From NCBI RefSeq assembly GCF_021545335.1, contig NZ_CP089312.1, positions 6,014,001-6,078,000 on the forward strand: a stretch of DNA of 64,000 nucleotides. The letters are read 5' to 3'. A program made the translations under genes and the position numbers. The stretch's first letter is position 1, and each line of letters begins with the position of its first letter. The notes under the pieces are model-generated. The model searched no databases. It saw only the letters and a program-made list of their open reading frames with translations, and was not told where the DNA came from. Positions 1-7,602 of the stretch are shown one piece after another. This stretch comes from Streptomyces sp. GQFP (lineage in GTDB: Bacteria > Actinomycetota > Actinomycetes > Streptomycetales > Streptomycetaceae).

Positions 1-703
1 AACTCAGCCCGGTGAGGGAAGGACTGGCGGATCGTGCGACCTCCGCCGCCTGTCCCGCGAGCGTTGCGCCCTTGAGGGGGTCTTTCTCGCCGTAGAGCGC
101 CACGAAGCTCTTGCGTAGCGTCGCGTATGCCTCGGCGTACGGATCTCGTACCTGGCGGGCCGCGGCCACCGCCTCGTCCAGATAGGCGACCGGTGCGTCG
201 TGGTCGCGCCGCTGGCTCACGTCCCAGACGAGCTGTCCCATGAACGTGGCCGACTCAGCCTCGACTTCGAAGAGGGCTTTGCGCACGCGGGGGTTGGTCG
301 CGTTCTCTCGAAGGAACTTCACCTGCCCGTGGACCTGGCCGGCGGGTCCGAGCAGGGCCGTCGAGGGTGCTCTGTCGTACCGCTCGTCGAGTTGGCGAAT
401 CCGCTCGTGTAAGTAGGCGACTGCCACCAGGTCTACTGACGAAGGGTGTTCCAGGACGTAGCTCATGCGCTCGCTGGGCTTCGTCTGGATGACCGTCACG
501 TCGTCGAGTAGGGACTCCAACTCGTCGAGTGTCACGTTGAGCGCGGCGGCGAGCTTGGGACGTACCCAGGGCTGAGGTTCACTCTCGGCCGTTTCCCAGC
601 GCACGACCGTCGAGCGCTCGATGCCCAGTCGTTCGGCGAGCTTGTCTTGGCTGTAGCCCGCAGATTTGCGACGCTGAGCGAGCCGCATGCGCTTGGCCGC
701 CAT
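1..703 (-). CDS. XRE-family transcriptional regulator (3' end outside window)
   Basis: The frame is open from an ATG at 703 through the left edge of the window, so at least 233 residues are visible and the C-terminus is missing. The N-terminus (residues about 5-60) is a Cro/C1-type helix-turn-helix, with RRKSAGYSQDKLAERLGI followed by RSTVVRWE. The rest is helical (VAYLHERIRQLDERYD, AEAYATLRKSF) and resembles the TPR-like tail of Streptomyces XRE regulators. It is divergent from the 924-2175 operon, with about 220 bp between them, so it may control that operon (inference). The target is unknown. Confidence 0.8.
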   Translation of the reverse strand, partial: MAAKRMRLAQRRKSAGYSQDKLAERLGIERSTVVRWETAESEPQPWVRPKLAAALNVTLDELESLLDDVTVIQTKPSERMSYVLEHPSSVDLVAVAYLHERIRQLDERYDRAPSTALLGPAGQVHGQVKFLRENATNPRVRKALFEVEAESATFMGQLVWDVSQRRDHDAPVAYLDEAVAAARQVRDPYAEAYATLRKSFVALYGEKDPLKGATLAGQAAEVARSASPSLTGLS

Positions 704-762
704 TGCACTTCCCTCCCGGGGCTCGGGGGCGTACCCACCATAGCCACCCGGGGGCCGTTTAC

Positions 763-838
763 GCAGGTCAAGGCCGTCCTTGCCTCATTTTTGCATCGTT
801 CTTGCCCCTCCTTCGCTCTGGGTTTCCGCAGGTCAAGG
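763..838. promoter_or_regulatory. 11-bp direct repeat in divergent promoter region
   Basis: GCAGGTCAAGG occurs at 763-773 and again, identical and in the same orientation, at 828-838. The pair lies between the XRE gene starting at 703 and the operon starting at 924. Paired direct repeats in a divergent promoter are a plausible operator for the XRE protein. No clear -35/-10 pair was assigned. Confidence 0.35.
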
Positions 839-923
839 GGCTTTTCTGGCCGTTACGCCGGTCCAGCGGCGCCTGGCCCCAAGCCCGCCATTGGACCGGC
901 TTCCAAAGGCGAAAGGGGACTTC

Positions 924-1247
924 ATGCGACCTGCAATTTACGGCTACATGCGCGTCGTGGGCATCGAGGAAGCGGACGATGAATCCGAGCGCGTGAAGCG
1001 AGAGTTGACCGCCTACGCCCAGCGCGAAGGCTTCGCGCTCGACCAGGTGTTCACCGAGAACATCAGGTGTTCGGAATCAGGGTTCTCCGCGATGCTCGAC
1101 GCTTTGAAGCACCATGAGGTCAAGGACATCATCGTTCCGTCGCTTTGGCACTTCGCCCGACTGCCTGGCCTCCAGGACGCCATGCGCCAACACATCGAGC
1201 AGGAAACTGGTGCTCGTATCTGGGTAGTTCAGGGGCGGCGCGCGTGA
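924..1247 (+). CDS. Small resolvase-domain-like protein, catalytic Ser missing
   Basis: 107 residues from the ATG at 924, which has AAAGGGGA just upstream; an upstream in-frame start at 780 has no comparable RBS. The N-terminus IYGYMRV matches the start of serine-recombinase resolvase domains (YxRVS), but the Ser that should follow RV is Val-Gly here. The later part (ELTAYAQREGFALDQVF, then a helix and DIIVPSLWHFARLPG) also follows the resolvase fold. There is no DNA-binding domain, so it is probably not an active recombinase. It is the first gene of a three-gene operon joined by GTGA overlaps. The function is unknown and might be regulatory or protein-binding. Confidence 0.7.
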   Translation: MRPAIYGYMRVVGIEEADDESERVKRELTAYAQREGFALDQVFTENIRCSESGFSAMLDALKHHEVKDIIVPSLWHFARLPGLQDAMRQHIEQETGARIWVVQGRRA

Positions 1248-1570
1248 CCGACCAGGAACGTCCCCTGATCTACGGGTACATGCGCGTCCAGCGAAGCCAG
1301 ACCGACGAGGAGCTACTTGCCCTTGAGGACGGCCTTCGACTCTTCGCCGCCTCCGAGGGCTACCGCTACGCCACGACCTTTCAAGAGTTCACACCCGGCT
1401 GCAACCGGGAGTTCAAGTCGCTGATCGCGGAACTCAAGCGCGCCGGTGGCCACCATGTGGTCGTACCGACCATGGATCACCTCGCGCTTCATCCGCTGTT
1501 GCAGATTCACCTGCTCACCAAGCTGGAACTGGATGCAGGCGCTGAGGTCTTCGAGGTGATCTCCTCGTGA
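1244..1570 (+). CDS. Second small resolvase-domain-like protein
   Basis: 108 residues from a GTG at 1244 that overlaps the stop of the preceding gene (GTGA). It begins with LIYGYMRVQRSQTDEE, which is homologous in layout to the gene before it (IYGYMRV start, then VVVPTMDHLALHPLLQ near the end). The two are probably an old tandem duplication. The RV of the resolvase motif is followed by Gln-Arg-Ser, so the nucleophile position is again altered. It is a single degenerate domain without a DNA-binding tail. Translation is probably coupled with both neighbours. Confidence 0.7.
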   Translation: MTDQERPLIYGYMRVQRSQTDEELLALEDGLRLFAASEGYRYATTFQEFTPGCNREFKSLIAELKRAGGHHVVVPTMDHLALHPLLQIHLLTKLELDAGAEVFEVISS

Positions 1571-2175
1571 CCGAAGAACAAGAGGTCCCGCCGAATCGCG
1601 ACTGGGTCTACACCAGCAGTTTGCAGCTGGCCGCCGTACCGTCGGCTGCCAGCTGCTCGCGCATGCTCGTCCGACTGACGCTGACGCGTTGGAATTTGGC
1701 CGACTACGTCGAGACGGCTGAACTGGTCATGTCGGAACTCGTCACCAACGCTGTGCAGGCGACGGGACTGACCGGCCCGGAACCGAAGTCGTGGGAAATC
1801 ACGGCGGAGCATGTCATCGGGGTGCAGCTCCGCGCCGTCGGTACGAGCCTGGTTCTGGATGTCTGGGACAGCAGCTCTGACGCTCCCGTGACGAGTAACC
1901 CCGGCGAAGACGCCGAAGGTGGGCGGGGTTTGCTGCTCATTGGGGCGATGGCCAAGCAGTGGGATGTTTTCTGCCCGCACGCCGGAGGGAAAATCGTGTG
2001 GGCAGAACTCGAACTGGACAGGGCGGCGAAACCGCCGCCACTCACCACGATGCCGGTACGCATCCCCGGAGCCACCAAGCCACCCAAGGGGCCGACCAAC
2101 ACGATGGCGGAGGAGGCGTTGTTGCAACGCTTCCTTGATGCTCTGTACCAATGGGACGAACCTCGGCCTGCCTGA
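1567..2175 (+). CDS. ATP-binding protein, RsbW-like anti-sigma kinase fold
   Basis: 202 residues from a GTG at 1567 that overlaps the previous stop. The N-terminal two thirds is a GHKL ATPase domain of the HATPase_c_2 type. It shows the N-box-like VMSELVTNAVQAT (about residues 54-66), VLDVWDSSSDAP (G1-like D-x-W-D), and GGRGLLLIGAMAKQW (G2 box). Many Streptomyces encode such single-domain kinases, often beside XRE regulators. The family includes anti-sigma factors, but the partner is not evident here. A short Pro-rich, basic C-terminus follows (about residues 150-180). It is the last gene of the operon and a terminator follows. Confidence 0.8.
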   Translation: MTEEQEVPPNRDWVYTSSLQLAAVPSAASCSRMLVRLTLTRWNLADYVETAELVMSELVTNAVQATGLTGPEPKSWEITAEHVIGVQLRAVGTSLVLDVWDSSSDAPVTSNPGEDAEGGRGLLLIGAMAKQWDVFCPHAGGKIVWAELELDRAAKPPPLTTMPVRIPGATKPPKGPTNTMAEEALLQRFLDALYQWDEPRPA

Positions 2176-2246
2176 AGGTGGCGATCTACCTCGCGCCGGC
2201 CACGGTGGTCGAGCGGATCCAGCTCACACAACCCCGCAGACATGAA

Positions 2247-2282
2247 AACGCCCCGCCTCCCTGTACGGGTACGCGGGGCGTT
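2247..2282 (+). terminator. Intrinsic terminator-like hairpin
   Basis: Arms AACGCCCCGC (2247-2256) and GCGGGGCGTT (2273-2282) form a perfect 10-bp stem with a 16-nt loop. It lies downstream of the 924-2175 operon and just past the end of the convergent minus-strand gene at 2290, so it may serve both. Confidence 0.65.
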
Positions 2283-2289
2283 CATGTTG

Positions 2290-2457
2290 TCACCTATGAG
2301 TTTCTGTGTGTTCTTTGCTTTCTGCGCCATGACTCTTTTCCCTCTTGCGGCGATAGTACCAATCGACTATCGGGCCAAAGAAGACCGAAAGAAGCATCGT
2401 TGCCATGAGAAATATGACGAAGAGCGACCCAACGATTTCCTCTGCACTATTTTCCAT
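2290..2457 (-). CDS. Small membrane protein
   Basis: 55 residues starting MENSAEEIVG at 2457. The ATG overlaps the last codons of the upstream gene, so translation is probably coupled. One strong membrane segment, residues about 9-30, is followed by a basic WYYRRKREK stretch, which suggests an N-out/C-in orientation. An upstream in-frame start (2517) lies inside the upstream gene and is less likely. No family is recognised. Confidence 0.55.
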   Translation of the reverse strand: MENSAEEIVGSLFVIFLMATMLLSVFFGPIVDWYYRRKREKSHGAESKEHTETHR

Positions 2458-2746
2458 GCTTGAACCAGTCTTTCGGCTGTGGATACACCTCACCAAGTCT
2501 CCAGTTGTTTGCGGCATAAGCCTCTAGAGCAAAGAACGCGGAAGCTAGAGTCAGAATTATTACACCGATGACATTTCCGCTCATTGCGCTGGATATTGCA
2601 AGAATTAAATAGGTAGCCGAAGAGATAGCGAACAGGGCGGTAACAATGCTGCGAGCACCCTTGCTTCTGAGTTTGTAACGAAGAGTGAAGGCGACCGCAC
2701 TGAAGTTGATGGCTATGAGTATGTTGAGTATAAGTTCTTGAGGCAT
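2447..2746 (-). CDS. Small multi-span membrane protein
   Basis: 99 residues from the ATG at 2746, preceded by AAAGGGA at RBS distance. There are three hydrophobic segments (residues about 4-22, 34-53 and 57-77) and a polar C-terminal tail. Codon use is more AT-rich than in the right-hand part of the window, consistent with acquired DNA. It forms a two-gene unit with the 55-residue membrane protein. No family is recognised. Confidence 0.6.
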   Translation of the reverse strand: MPQELILNILIAINFSAVAFTLRYKLRSKGARSIVTALFAISSATYLILAISSAMSGNVIGVIILTLASAFFALEAYAANNWRLGEVYPQPKDWFKHGK

Positions 2747-2821
2747 ATCGTTCCCTTTTAGCTATTGAAGTTGTGCGGGTGGTGGTGCGCCGCACGGGCG
2801 CACCACCACCTTGTTACCCTC

Positions 2822-3712
2822 CTACCTGCGGAGGGCAGCCCCACACCAGCCGATGACCCTCGCGGCCCAGTTCGTCGCAGTGGCGGGCGCCGCACCAAGG
2901 CGCGCTGCTGTCGCGATCAAAATGGGCCATGTCTGCGGGACCATCGCCATGGCAATTGCGGCTCCGATCGGAATGCCCGTGCCAGCGATACAGCCGACAT
3001 ACGCCCAGAAGTTGGGGTCCGCCGCCACCGGGTACGCGTAGTTCCCGGTGGTGTGGTCGACCACCTGGGTCAAGCTGCTGCCGTCCGTCTCGAAGTGAGT
3101 CGGAACGGCAGCACCGTTGGCGTCCTTGGCCCACGCGGTCGGGATGACCAGGGCCGGAACGTCATCGCTGCCGAGAACGACAGCTCCGCCGTCCTCGGTG
3201 AGCACCACCTTGCCGCCGTCCGGCACGTCCACGTTGTACGTGAATCGCGTCGGGGCGTCGGCATTGGCGATGGTCGTCAGCATCTGCGCGCCGGTGGCGG
3301 TCGGAATGACCGCCTGCGCGGAGCCGTCGGTACCGGGGTACACGACGGTGCCGTCAGGCAGCCGCTTGGCGTTCCCGGCCTCGTCGGCGTTCGGAAGCCC
3401 GATCGTGATCGGTGACGCACCCTCGATTCCGAGGGACACGCCGTCCTCCGGGTCCTTGGGGACATCGGTGATCGAGCCGTTCTTGGTGACGACGGCCGCC
3501 GAGTCGGTGTCCGCGAGGGACTTGACCGGCTCGGCAACGAGGTTGCCGTTTCCGGCTTCGGTGGTGCTGAGTGCGGCGGCAACCTCCGACGAGGTGACGG
3601 TGTCACTGTCGTCGGCGGATGCCATGGTCGGTGCCGCCATCAAGGCGGCTGCGGTCATTACCGCAGAGGCCGTCACCATGGCGACCTTGCGGATGAAGCG
3701 CGTACGGCGCAT
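2822..3712 (-). CDS. Secreted modular protein with short two-Cys hydrophobic tail
   Basis: 296 residues from the ATG at 3712. The signal peptide is MRRTRFIRKV plus a long Ala/Met-rich core, with likely cleavage after PTMASA. The middle (about 35-240) is a soluble domain with repeated beta-like VVLTEDGGAVVLGSD stretches. It ends in VVDHTTGNYAYPVAADP, a motif I recall ending the conserved part of actinobacterial secreted proteins with variable tails. The last 55 residues or so are different: FWAYVGCIAGTGIPIGA, a hydrophobic helix, then WCGAALRR, giving two Cys and Gly/Ala-rich helices. That recalls a bacteriocin-like peptide (inference). The function is unknown. Confidence 0.7.
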   Translation of the reverse strand: MRRTRFIRKVAMVTASAVMTAAALMAAPTMASADDSDTVTSSEVAAALSTTEAGNGNLVAEPVKSLADTDSAAVVTKNGSITDVPKDPEDGVSLGIEGASPITIGLPNADEAGNAKRLPDGTVVYPGTDGSAQAVIPTATGAQMLTTIANADAPTRFTYNVDVPDGGKVVLTEDGGAVVLGSDDVPALVIPTAWAKDANGAAVPTHFETDGSSLTQVVDHTTGNYAYPVAADPNFWAYVGCIAGTGIPIGAAIAMAMVPQTWPILIATAARLGAAPATATNWAARVIGWCGAALRR

Positions 3713-3896
3713 TGGGTCTTCTCCAGTAGTGCAGGGATGTGAATGTGCGAGATTCACGCCAGCAAGCCGTCCCGGTATCTGACCAGGGCAACGTGGCATT
3801 ACGGAATATAAATGGATTTCATATCCGCTCTCGTCGATGGTGGATTATGAAGCATTAGTTAAGTAATTACAAGCATTATCGATATAAAAAAGAAGG

Positions 3897-3931
3897 CCCC
3901 CACCCTGGACATGGATTTGCCAGGGTGGGGG
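3897..3931 (-). terminator. Strong intrinsic terminator, U-tract on the minus strand
   Basis: Arms CCCCCACCCTGG (3897-3908) and CCAGGGTGGGGG (3920-3931) form a perfect 12-bp stem with an 11-nt loop. On the minus strand it is followed by CCTTCTTTTTT. On the plus strand only GTTTCC follows. It therefore terminates minus-strand transcripts, yet no convincing minus-strand gene lies between it and 4207. Confidence 0.75.
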
Positions 3932-4063
3932 TTTCCGCCATCAACCACTGGGAGAAGGCAGCGGGAGGCGGAGCTTAGATGCGGCGCGGGCGCCGTCACT
4001 TAGTCTATTAATGCCACACTCCGGTCGTCTTGCAGAGCAGTGGAATTCACAACGCCACCGAAT

Positions 4064-4122
4064 AAGTGTTGACTTTGCGCAACACTTGGTTCATAAATAG
4101 AAGTGTGGACTGAAATCAACAC
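4064..4122 (+). promoter_or_regulatory. Autoregulated promoter with two palindromic operators
   Basis: A -35 TTGACT (4069-4074), 17 bp, and a -10-like CATAAA (4092-4097) form a promoter for the RHH gene. The first palindrome, AAGTGTTG (4064-4071) and CAACACTT (4080-4087), covers the -35. The second, GTGTGGA (4103-4109) and TCAACAC (4116-4122) with a 6-bp spacer, lies at the expected transcription start. The same box with perfect arms recurs at 12095-12118. The layout fits autorepression by the RHH protein (inference). Confidence 0.65.
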
Positions 4123-4207
4123 GGAAATCCCTCGTCGGTGTCCTGCGGCTTCACGAGATGAACCAACTGGGTTCGTCGGCCGCAATTCACCGAGGAGGTG
4201 GCTCGCT

Positions 4208-4549
4208 ATGAGCGAGCAGCCAACAGGAACCGGCCAGCTCCGCACGCTGGCAGTTCGGATTACCGAAGACCTGCGAGCACAGCTGGACGTCGTCGCCCAG
4301 ATCACCGGTCGCAGCACCACCGAGGAGATTCGGGTCGCCCTGGAGCACTGGGTCGAGAAGACCAAGTCTGACCCGGCCATCCTTCAGAAGGCAGCGGCAA
4401 TCCGTGCCGACATCGAGCGTGAGGCGCAGACACGCCGTAACGCTATTTCGGCAATCTTCGGTGCCGAGGACACCGCGGAGGAGAAGACTGAAGAGTCAGC
4501 CCCCGCCGGCCGTCCGGCTACTCGCCGAGGCAAGAGCTCGGACGAGTAG
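4208..4549 (+). CDS. Ribbon-helix-helix DNA-binding regulator
   Basis: 113 residues from the ATG at 4208 with GAGGAGG at 4191-4197. Residues about 12-48 show a beta strand TLAVRITED followed by two helices (LRAQLDVVAQITGRS, TTEEIRVALEHWVEK), the MetJ/Arc/CopG pattern seen in plasmid and ICE copy or transfer regulators. The rest is charged and coiled-coil-like (DIEREAQTRRNAI), with a disordered tail rich in Glu and Ala and a basic end. It lies directly behind two matching operators and is followed by a terminator. It is the best candidate for the protein binding GTGTTGA-N6-TCAACAC here and at 12095. Confidence 0.8.
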   Translation: MSEQPTGTGQLRTLAVRITEDLRAQLDVVAQITGRSTTEEIRVALEHWVEKTKSDPAILQKAAAIRADIEREAQTRRNAISAIFGAEDTAEEKTEESAPAGRPATRRGKSSDE

Positions 4550-4591
4550 CGCACCGCTTCACCTTCGAGCGTGAGCTCAGGGGAGGCACAA

Positions 4592-4645
4592 GGCGGGAGC
4601 CCACCTGGACGCGACTGATGTCGCTGTCTGGGTGGCGCTCCCGCC
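4592..4645 (+). terminator. Intrinsic terminator of the RHH gene
   Basis: GGCGGGAGC followed by CCACC (4592-4605) pairs with GGTGG and GCTCCCGCC (4631-4645) with a one-base bulge. ACTTTT follows immediately. It sits between the RHH gene and the convergent lipoprotein gene. Confidence 0.65.
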
Positions 4646-4685
4646 ACTTTTCATATACCGGCCGAACTCTGGCTTGCACACCCCA

Positions 4686-5354
4686 TCAAGAAGATTGACC
4701 CGCAAAGTAAACCTTGGCAACTGATACCCGAGGCGGAAGTTGGTAGCTCTCTCCATCCTTCCCAGCCTTCGACCCGTCTACGGCTTGTACGGTCCACTTT
4801 TCCGATGACTTATCAAGCAGCTTTACATCAGGCCCTCTCACGATAGTGCGACCCGATTCCTTGCAGTAGTAGGCGGGAAGCAGCTCGAAAGGCAGTGCAT
4901 CGCCGGCGCCGCCGATTCGTGCCTGACATTTTTCGCCGCCGCTGAGTTCCATTGCCCAGGGCAATGGGTCGGCTTCCGTCTTCATTTTCTGGACTTTTTC
5001 AGTCGTGTAGAGCTCTCGGAGTTGCTTGTCCCATGGCGACACACCGCAGAGGAGTGAAGTCCGATCCGGCTTCACCCAGCATACGTTCGCTGAATCTGCG
5101 GTAGTGCCGCACCAGACAATATCGGGATCCACTGCGGAGGGAGATGGAGAGTGACAATCTACCTCTCTCATCTCATGGATGATTTCGTAGTCAGACCGAG
5201 GCTCTCCGGACTCGTCCAGCGGCGCAATCGTCACTACCTCCGTTGAAGATGGTGACTTCTCGGACGAAGGCTCCGCGCTGCAAGCAGATGTGCCTACGAG
5301 GATAATCCACATGCCCGCAGCAAGCAGTAGCCTCGTTTTCCTCGTCGATGCCAC
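4686..5354 (-). CDS. Putative lipoprotein of unknown function
   Basis: 222 residues from the ATG at 5354. A signal peptide with basic start RKTR and a hydrophobic core ends in the lipobox VGTSAC, with lipidated Cys25, followed by a Ser/Glu/Pro linker. The mature part has several Cys (CHSPSPS, VWCGTT, VCWVKPD, LLCGVS, KCQARI), probably disulfide-bonded outside the membrane. It is the distal gene of a two-gene unit with the 546-residue membrane protein 37 bp upstream, so a joint envelope function is likely. No family is recognised. Confidence 0.7.
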   Translation of the reverse strand: MASTRKTRLLLAAGMWIILVGTSACSAEPSSEKSPSSTEVVTIAPLDESGEPRSDYEIIHEMREVDCHSPSPSAVDPDIVWCGTTADSANVCWVKPDRTSLLCGVSPWDKQLRELYTTEKVQKMKTEADPLPWAMELSGGEKCQARIGGAGDALPFELLPAYYCKESGRTIVRGPDVKLLDKSSEKWTVQAVDGSKAGKDGESYQLPPRVSVAKVYFAGQSS

Positions 5355-5391
5355 TACGAACCCCTCGTTAGTCTAGAAAGGCCAAGCCGTT

Positions 5392-7032
5392 TCAAGGAAG
5401 TGCCAGGATCTGCTCGCATCGTTTTGGATCAGACCCTGAAAACTTCCCCTCGCTCTCGTAGCGCTTCCAATCCTCGGTGAAGTAATGCTCCGTGTCCTTC
5501 GCGACACCCATCGAGCGATACGGGCCACGCGTTACGGTCCCCTTCGTGCTGCCCTGGACGTAATCAATGAAAAGCATCCACTCGTAGTTTCCCTTGCAGC
5601 TCAAGGTGTTTACGGTAACCTGCGCTGGGTCACTACGACTGACGGTGAATGCAGGCCCAATTAGTTCAGTCGGCGGGGGTGCCTCGCCGTCCACCAGCAT
5701 GCTCGCTTCGCCTACGACTCCCTTATCGAATAGCCTACCCCCGTCCAGATCAAGTACGAACTCCCTGTGGTACATATCGCCACATCCGCCGCGGGGCTCG
5801 TAAACCCACTTGGGTGCAGGCAGCTCCCGCAGTTTCTTGTGGTGGATGTTTCTAATCTCTACGGGCTCATCTGTATTTCCCGAGAGGTCGATAACCAACT
5901 GCCCCGACTGCCAGGACCCACCACCTGACGCAGCGGCAATCTTAATTCGGGAGTCCTCTTTTGTCGTCAAGGGGAAAGACTGGATACTGGAGCCACCCGG
6001 TTGCATGGCAACCATAGTGGCTCCGTCACAGCCGCGGAAAGTAGGCCACGTCGTATTGACGTTGAGCGGGGCTGCTTCTGCTTCTCCTTCTCCTGCCGAC
6101 CATTTCCACCACAGGCCTAGAGCGGCGCCCACGGTAACGACGAACGCTGTACTCAGAGACAGCAGAATCCGTTGCTTCTTCCGCTTGGCGGCCGGCGGAG
6201 AGGGAGGCGCTGGGTTCGGTGAACCAGGTTGCTGCGCCGATTGTGGAGGGATCGTCGCAGCCAGGTGGCTGTTCATGAGCTCGCGAAGCTCATCTTGATG
6301 GCTCGCGACGTATACCTTGAAGCGTGACTCAAACGCTGCAAGCAGCTCGCCTTTCCGCCTCTTGATAGTCGAGGAACTTTTCTCTACCCAGACTCCCGCG
6401 CGAAGCTGGCGCTGTCCTCGCGATCCACGGTTTTCTTCCTTCTTTTCCTCTATTCTCCATTCGGCATCGTTTGGTCTCCATGATTGACGTTTGAGGCTAA
6501 AGGCAGCTTCGTCGCTTATCCCCAGCAGCTCAGCTGCCGCTGCGACTTGGAAAGTTGACTCCCCAAGCTGATCTACCAGGGGTTTTTCATTCCTTCTTGC
6601 AAGCGACTGCCGCATCGCATCAACGGAAACGCGACGCAGGACGGTGTCGAGTACGGTGATGCGGCCGCCCTCGGCGAGTGCGCCATCTACTGCCACTCCC
6701 GTGAGTAGTACCTGCTCAAGACCTAAGCAGCCTTCGAGTGACGCATCAGTTACGCCAACGTCTGCGAGACGTTTTAAGTCGTCCAGCGCGGTTCGCTCGA
6801 CCGGCGGTGTCTCGTCCGTCCTGCCCGTGTCCAACTGATACGCCCTCTCTGCGAAGTGGATCGTCAGCATAGGGGAGTTGGGTCGGGGTTCGGGAGGCTT
6901 CACGAGCAGAATCACCTTCGCGAGATCTGTTGGGCGGGGTACAGGGGAGCGGTCGCCGACTACGAAGATCACGACCTTCCTGTTGCGCCACGGGACGCGA
7001 AGATCGATCCCACTGTTTGTTTCGTCGACCAT
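5392..7032 (-). CDS. Single-pass membrane protein with cytoplasmic and external domains
   Basis: 546 residues from the ATG at 7032. Residues 1-260 are soluble and charged. They include a leucine-rich helical part (TALDDLKRLADVGVTDASLE, ELLGISDEAAFSLKRQSW) and a basic segment. A Pro-rich linker (265-282), KRKKQR and a TM helix (about 288-308) follow. The external C-terminal domain (about 320-546) has CDGAT, GGCGDMYHREFVLDL and TLSCKGNYEWMLF, with paired Cys. The topology (cytoplasmic sensor or effector, TM, outside domain) fits a signalling or envelope role, but I recognise no family. It is probably co-transcribed with the lipoprotein gene. Confidence 0.7.
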   Translation of the reverse strand: MVDETNSGIDLRVPWRNRKVVIFVVGDRSPVPRPTDLAKVILLVKPPEPRPNSPMLTIHFAERAYQLDTGRTDETPPVERTALDDLKRLADVGVTDASLEGCLGLEQVLLTGVAVDGALAEGGRITVLDTVLRRVSVDAMRQSLARRNEKPLVDQLGESTFQVAAAAELLGISDEAAFSLKRQSWRPNDAEWRIEEKKEENRGSRGQRQLRAGVWVEKSSSTIKRRKGELLAAFESRFKVYVASHQDELRELMNSHLAATIPPQSAQQPGSPNPAPPSPPAAKRKKQRILLSLSTAFVVTVGAALGLWWKWSAGEGEAEAAPLNVNTTWPTFRGCDGATMVAMQPGGSSIQSFPLTTKEDSRIKIAAASGGGSWQSGQLVIDLSGNTDEPVEIRNIHHKKLRELPAPKWVYEPRGGCGDMYHREFVLDLDGGRLFDKGVVGEASMLVDGEAPPPTELIGPAFTVSRSDPAQVTVNTLSCKGNYEWMLFIDYVQGSTKGTVTRGPYRSMGVAKDTEHYFTEDWKRYESEGKFSGSDPKRCEQILALP

Positions 7033-7119
7033 GAGTCACGCTAAAAGAAGTTTGCTATTGCAAATATATTTAATTTATGTTATAAATATATGCGGGGTCG
7101 GCCTTCAATATAAAAGGAG
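7033..7119. promoter_or_regulatory. Very AT-rich divergent promoter region
   Basis: The roughly 90 bp between the divergent starts at 7032 and 7126 contain the most AT-rich stretch of the window (about 7041-7092; for example TATTTAATTTATGTTATAAA, 7064-7083). It offers several TATAAA/TATAAT-like -10 boxes. The base composition is foreign to a high-GC host, which supports acquisition by transfer. Confidence 0.5.
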
Positions 7120-7125
7120 GCTGAC

Positions 7126-7533
7126 ATGTCCGCTGCATCTATTGCGAGACGTGTAAATTACGATTTCGGAGATTTCACCGCGACAACCTCGACAGAGGAG
7201 ATCAGATTCGGTGACCCGGCGTGCCTGGCTGACTATGTGGAAGCCTGGGTGCGCTGCGGTCGTGGTGTGCGAGTCTGTTGCGGAGACTTTCAGACGTTCA
7301 TGATAGCGCTTGCCGTAATCATCGACGAATGGCTCACCGAAGCAACCTTCCTGGACTATGTCAAGGAAAACCCTGACCCCGAAGAGTCGTCGGAGATCAT
7401 TCCGCGTCGGGTCAACAGCATCTTCGGAAAGAAGGGCATGCATCACCCTGTGCTCGATCCGGATTTCTTCGCCATGCAGACCTTCTATGAGCTGCATGGC
7501 AGGAAAGACGGAGACCCGCCTTCTGGATTCTGA
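7126..7533 (+). CDS. Hypothetical protein
   Basis: 135 residues from the ATG at 7126 with a strong AAAGGAGG RBS (7113-7120). It is soluble and acidic. It has a DYVEAWVRCGRGVRVCCGDF segment with three Cys, a hydrophobic helix (FMIALAVIIDEWL), and VKENPDPEESSEIIPRRVNS. No membrane anchor and no known fold are apparent. It is monocistronic: a divergent promoter lies upstream and an excellent terminator downstream. I cannot assign a function. Confidence 0.65.
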   Translation: MSAASIARRVNYDFGDFTATTSTEEIRFGDPACLADYVEAWVRCGRGVRVCCGDFQTFMIALAVIIDEWLTEATFLDYVKENPDPEESSEIIPRRVNSIFGKKGMHHPVLDPDFFAMQTFYELHGRKDGDPPSGF

Positions 7534-7560
7534 AGCACTTTCGGCTGGCCGACCCCACTC

Positions 7561-7583
7561 GCCCGCTCCACCGTGGAGCGGGC
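7561..7583 (+). terminator. Intrinsic terminator
   Basis: GCCCGCTCCA (7561-7570) and TGGAGCGGGC (7574-7583) form a perfect 10-bp stem with a CCG loop, followed by TTTT. It ends the 7126-7533 transcript. Confidence 0.85.
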
Positions 7584-7602
7584 TTTTCCATGTCCCGATG
7601 CT

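Noticed and set aside
4000..4380. 126-residue minus-strand frame over the RHH promoter
   Set aside because: It overlaps the operators and the RHH gene antisense, and has no RBS or recognisable domain.
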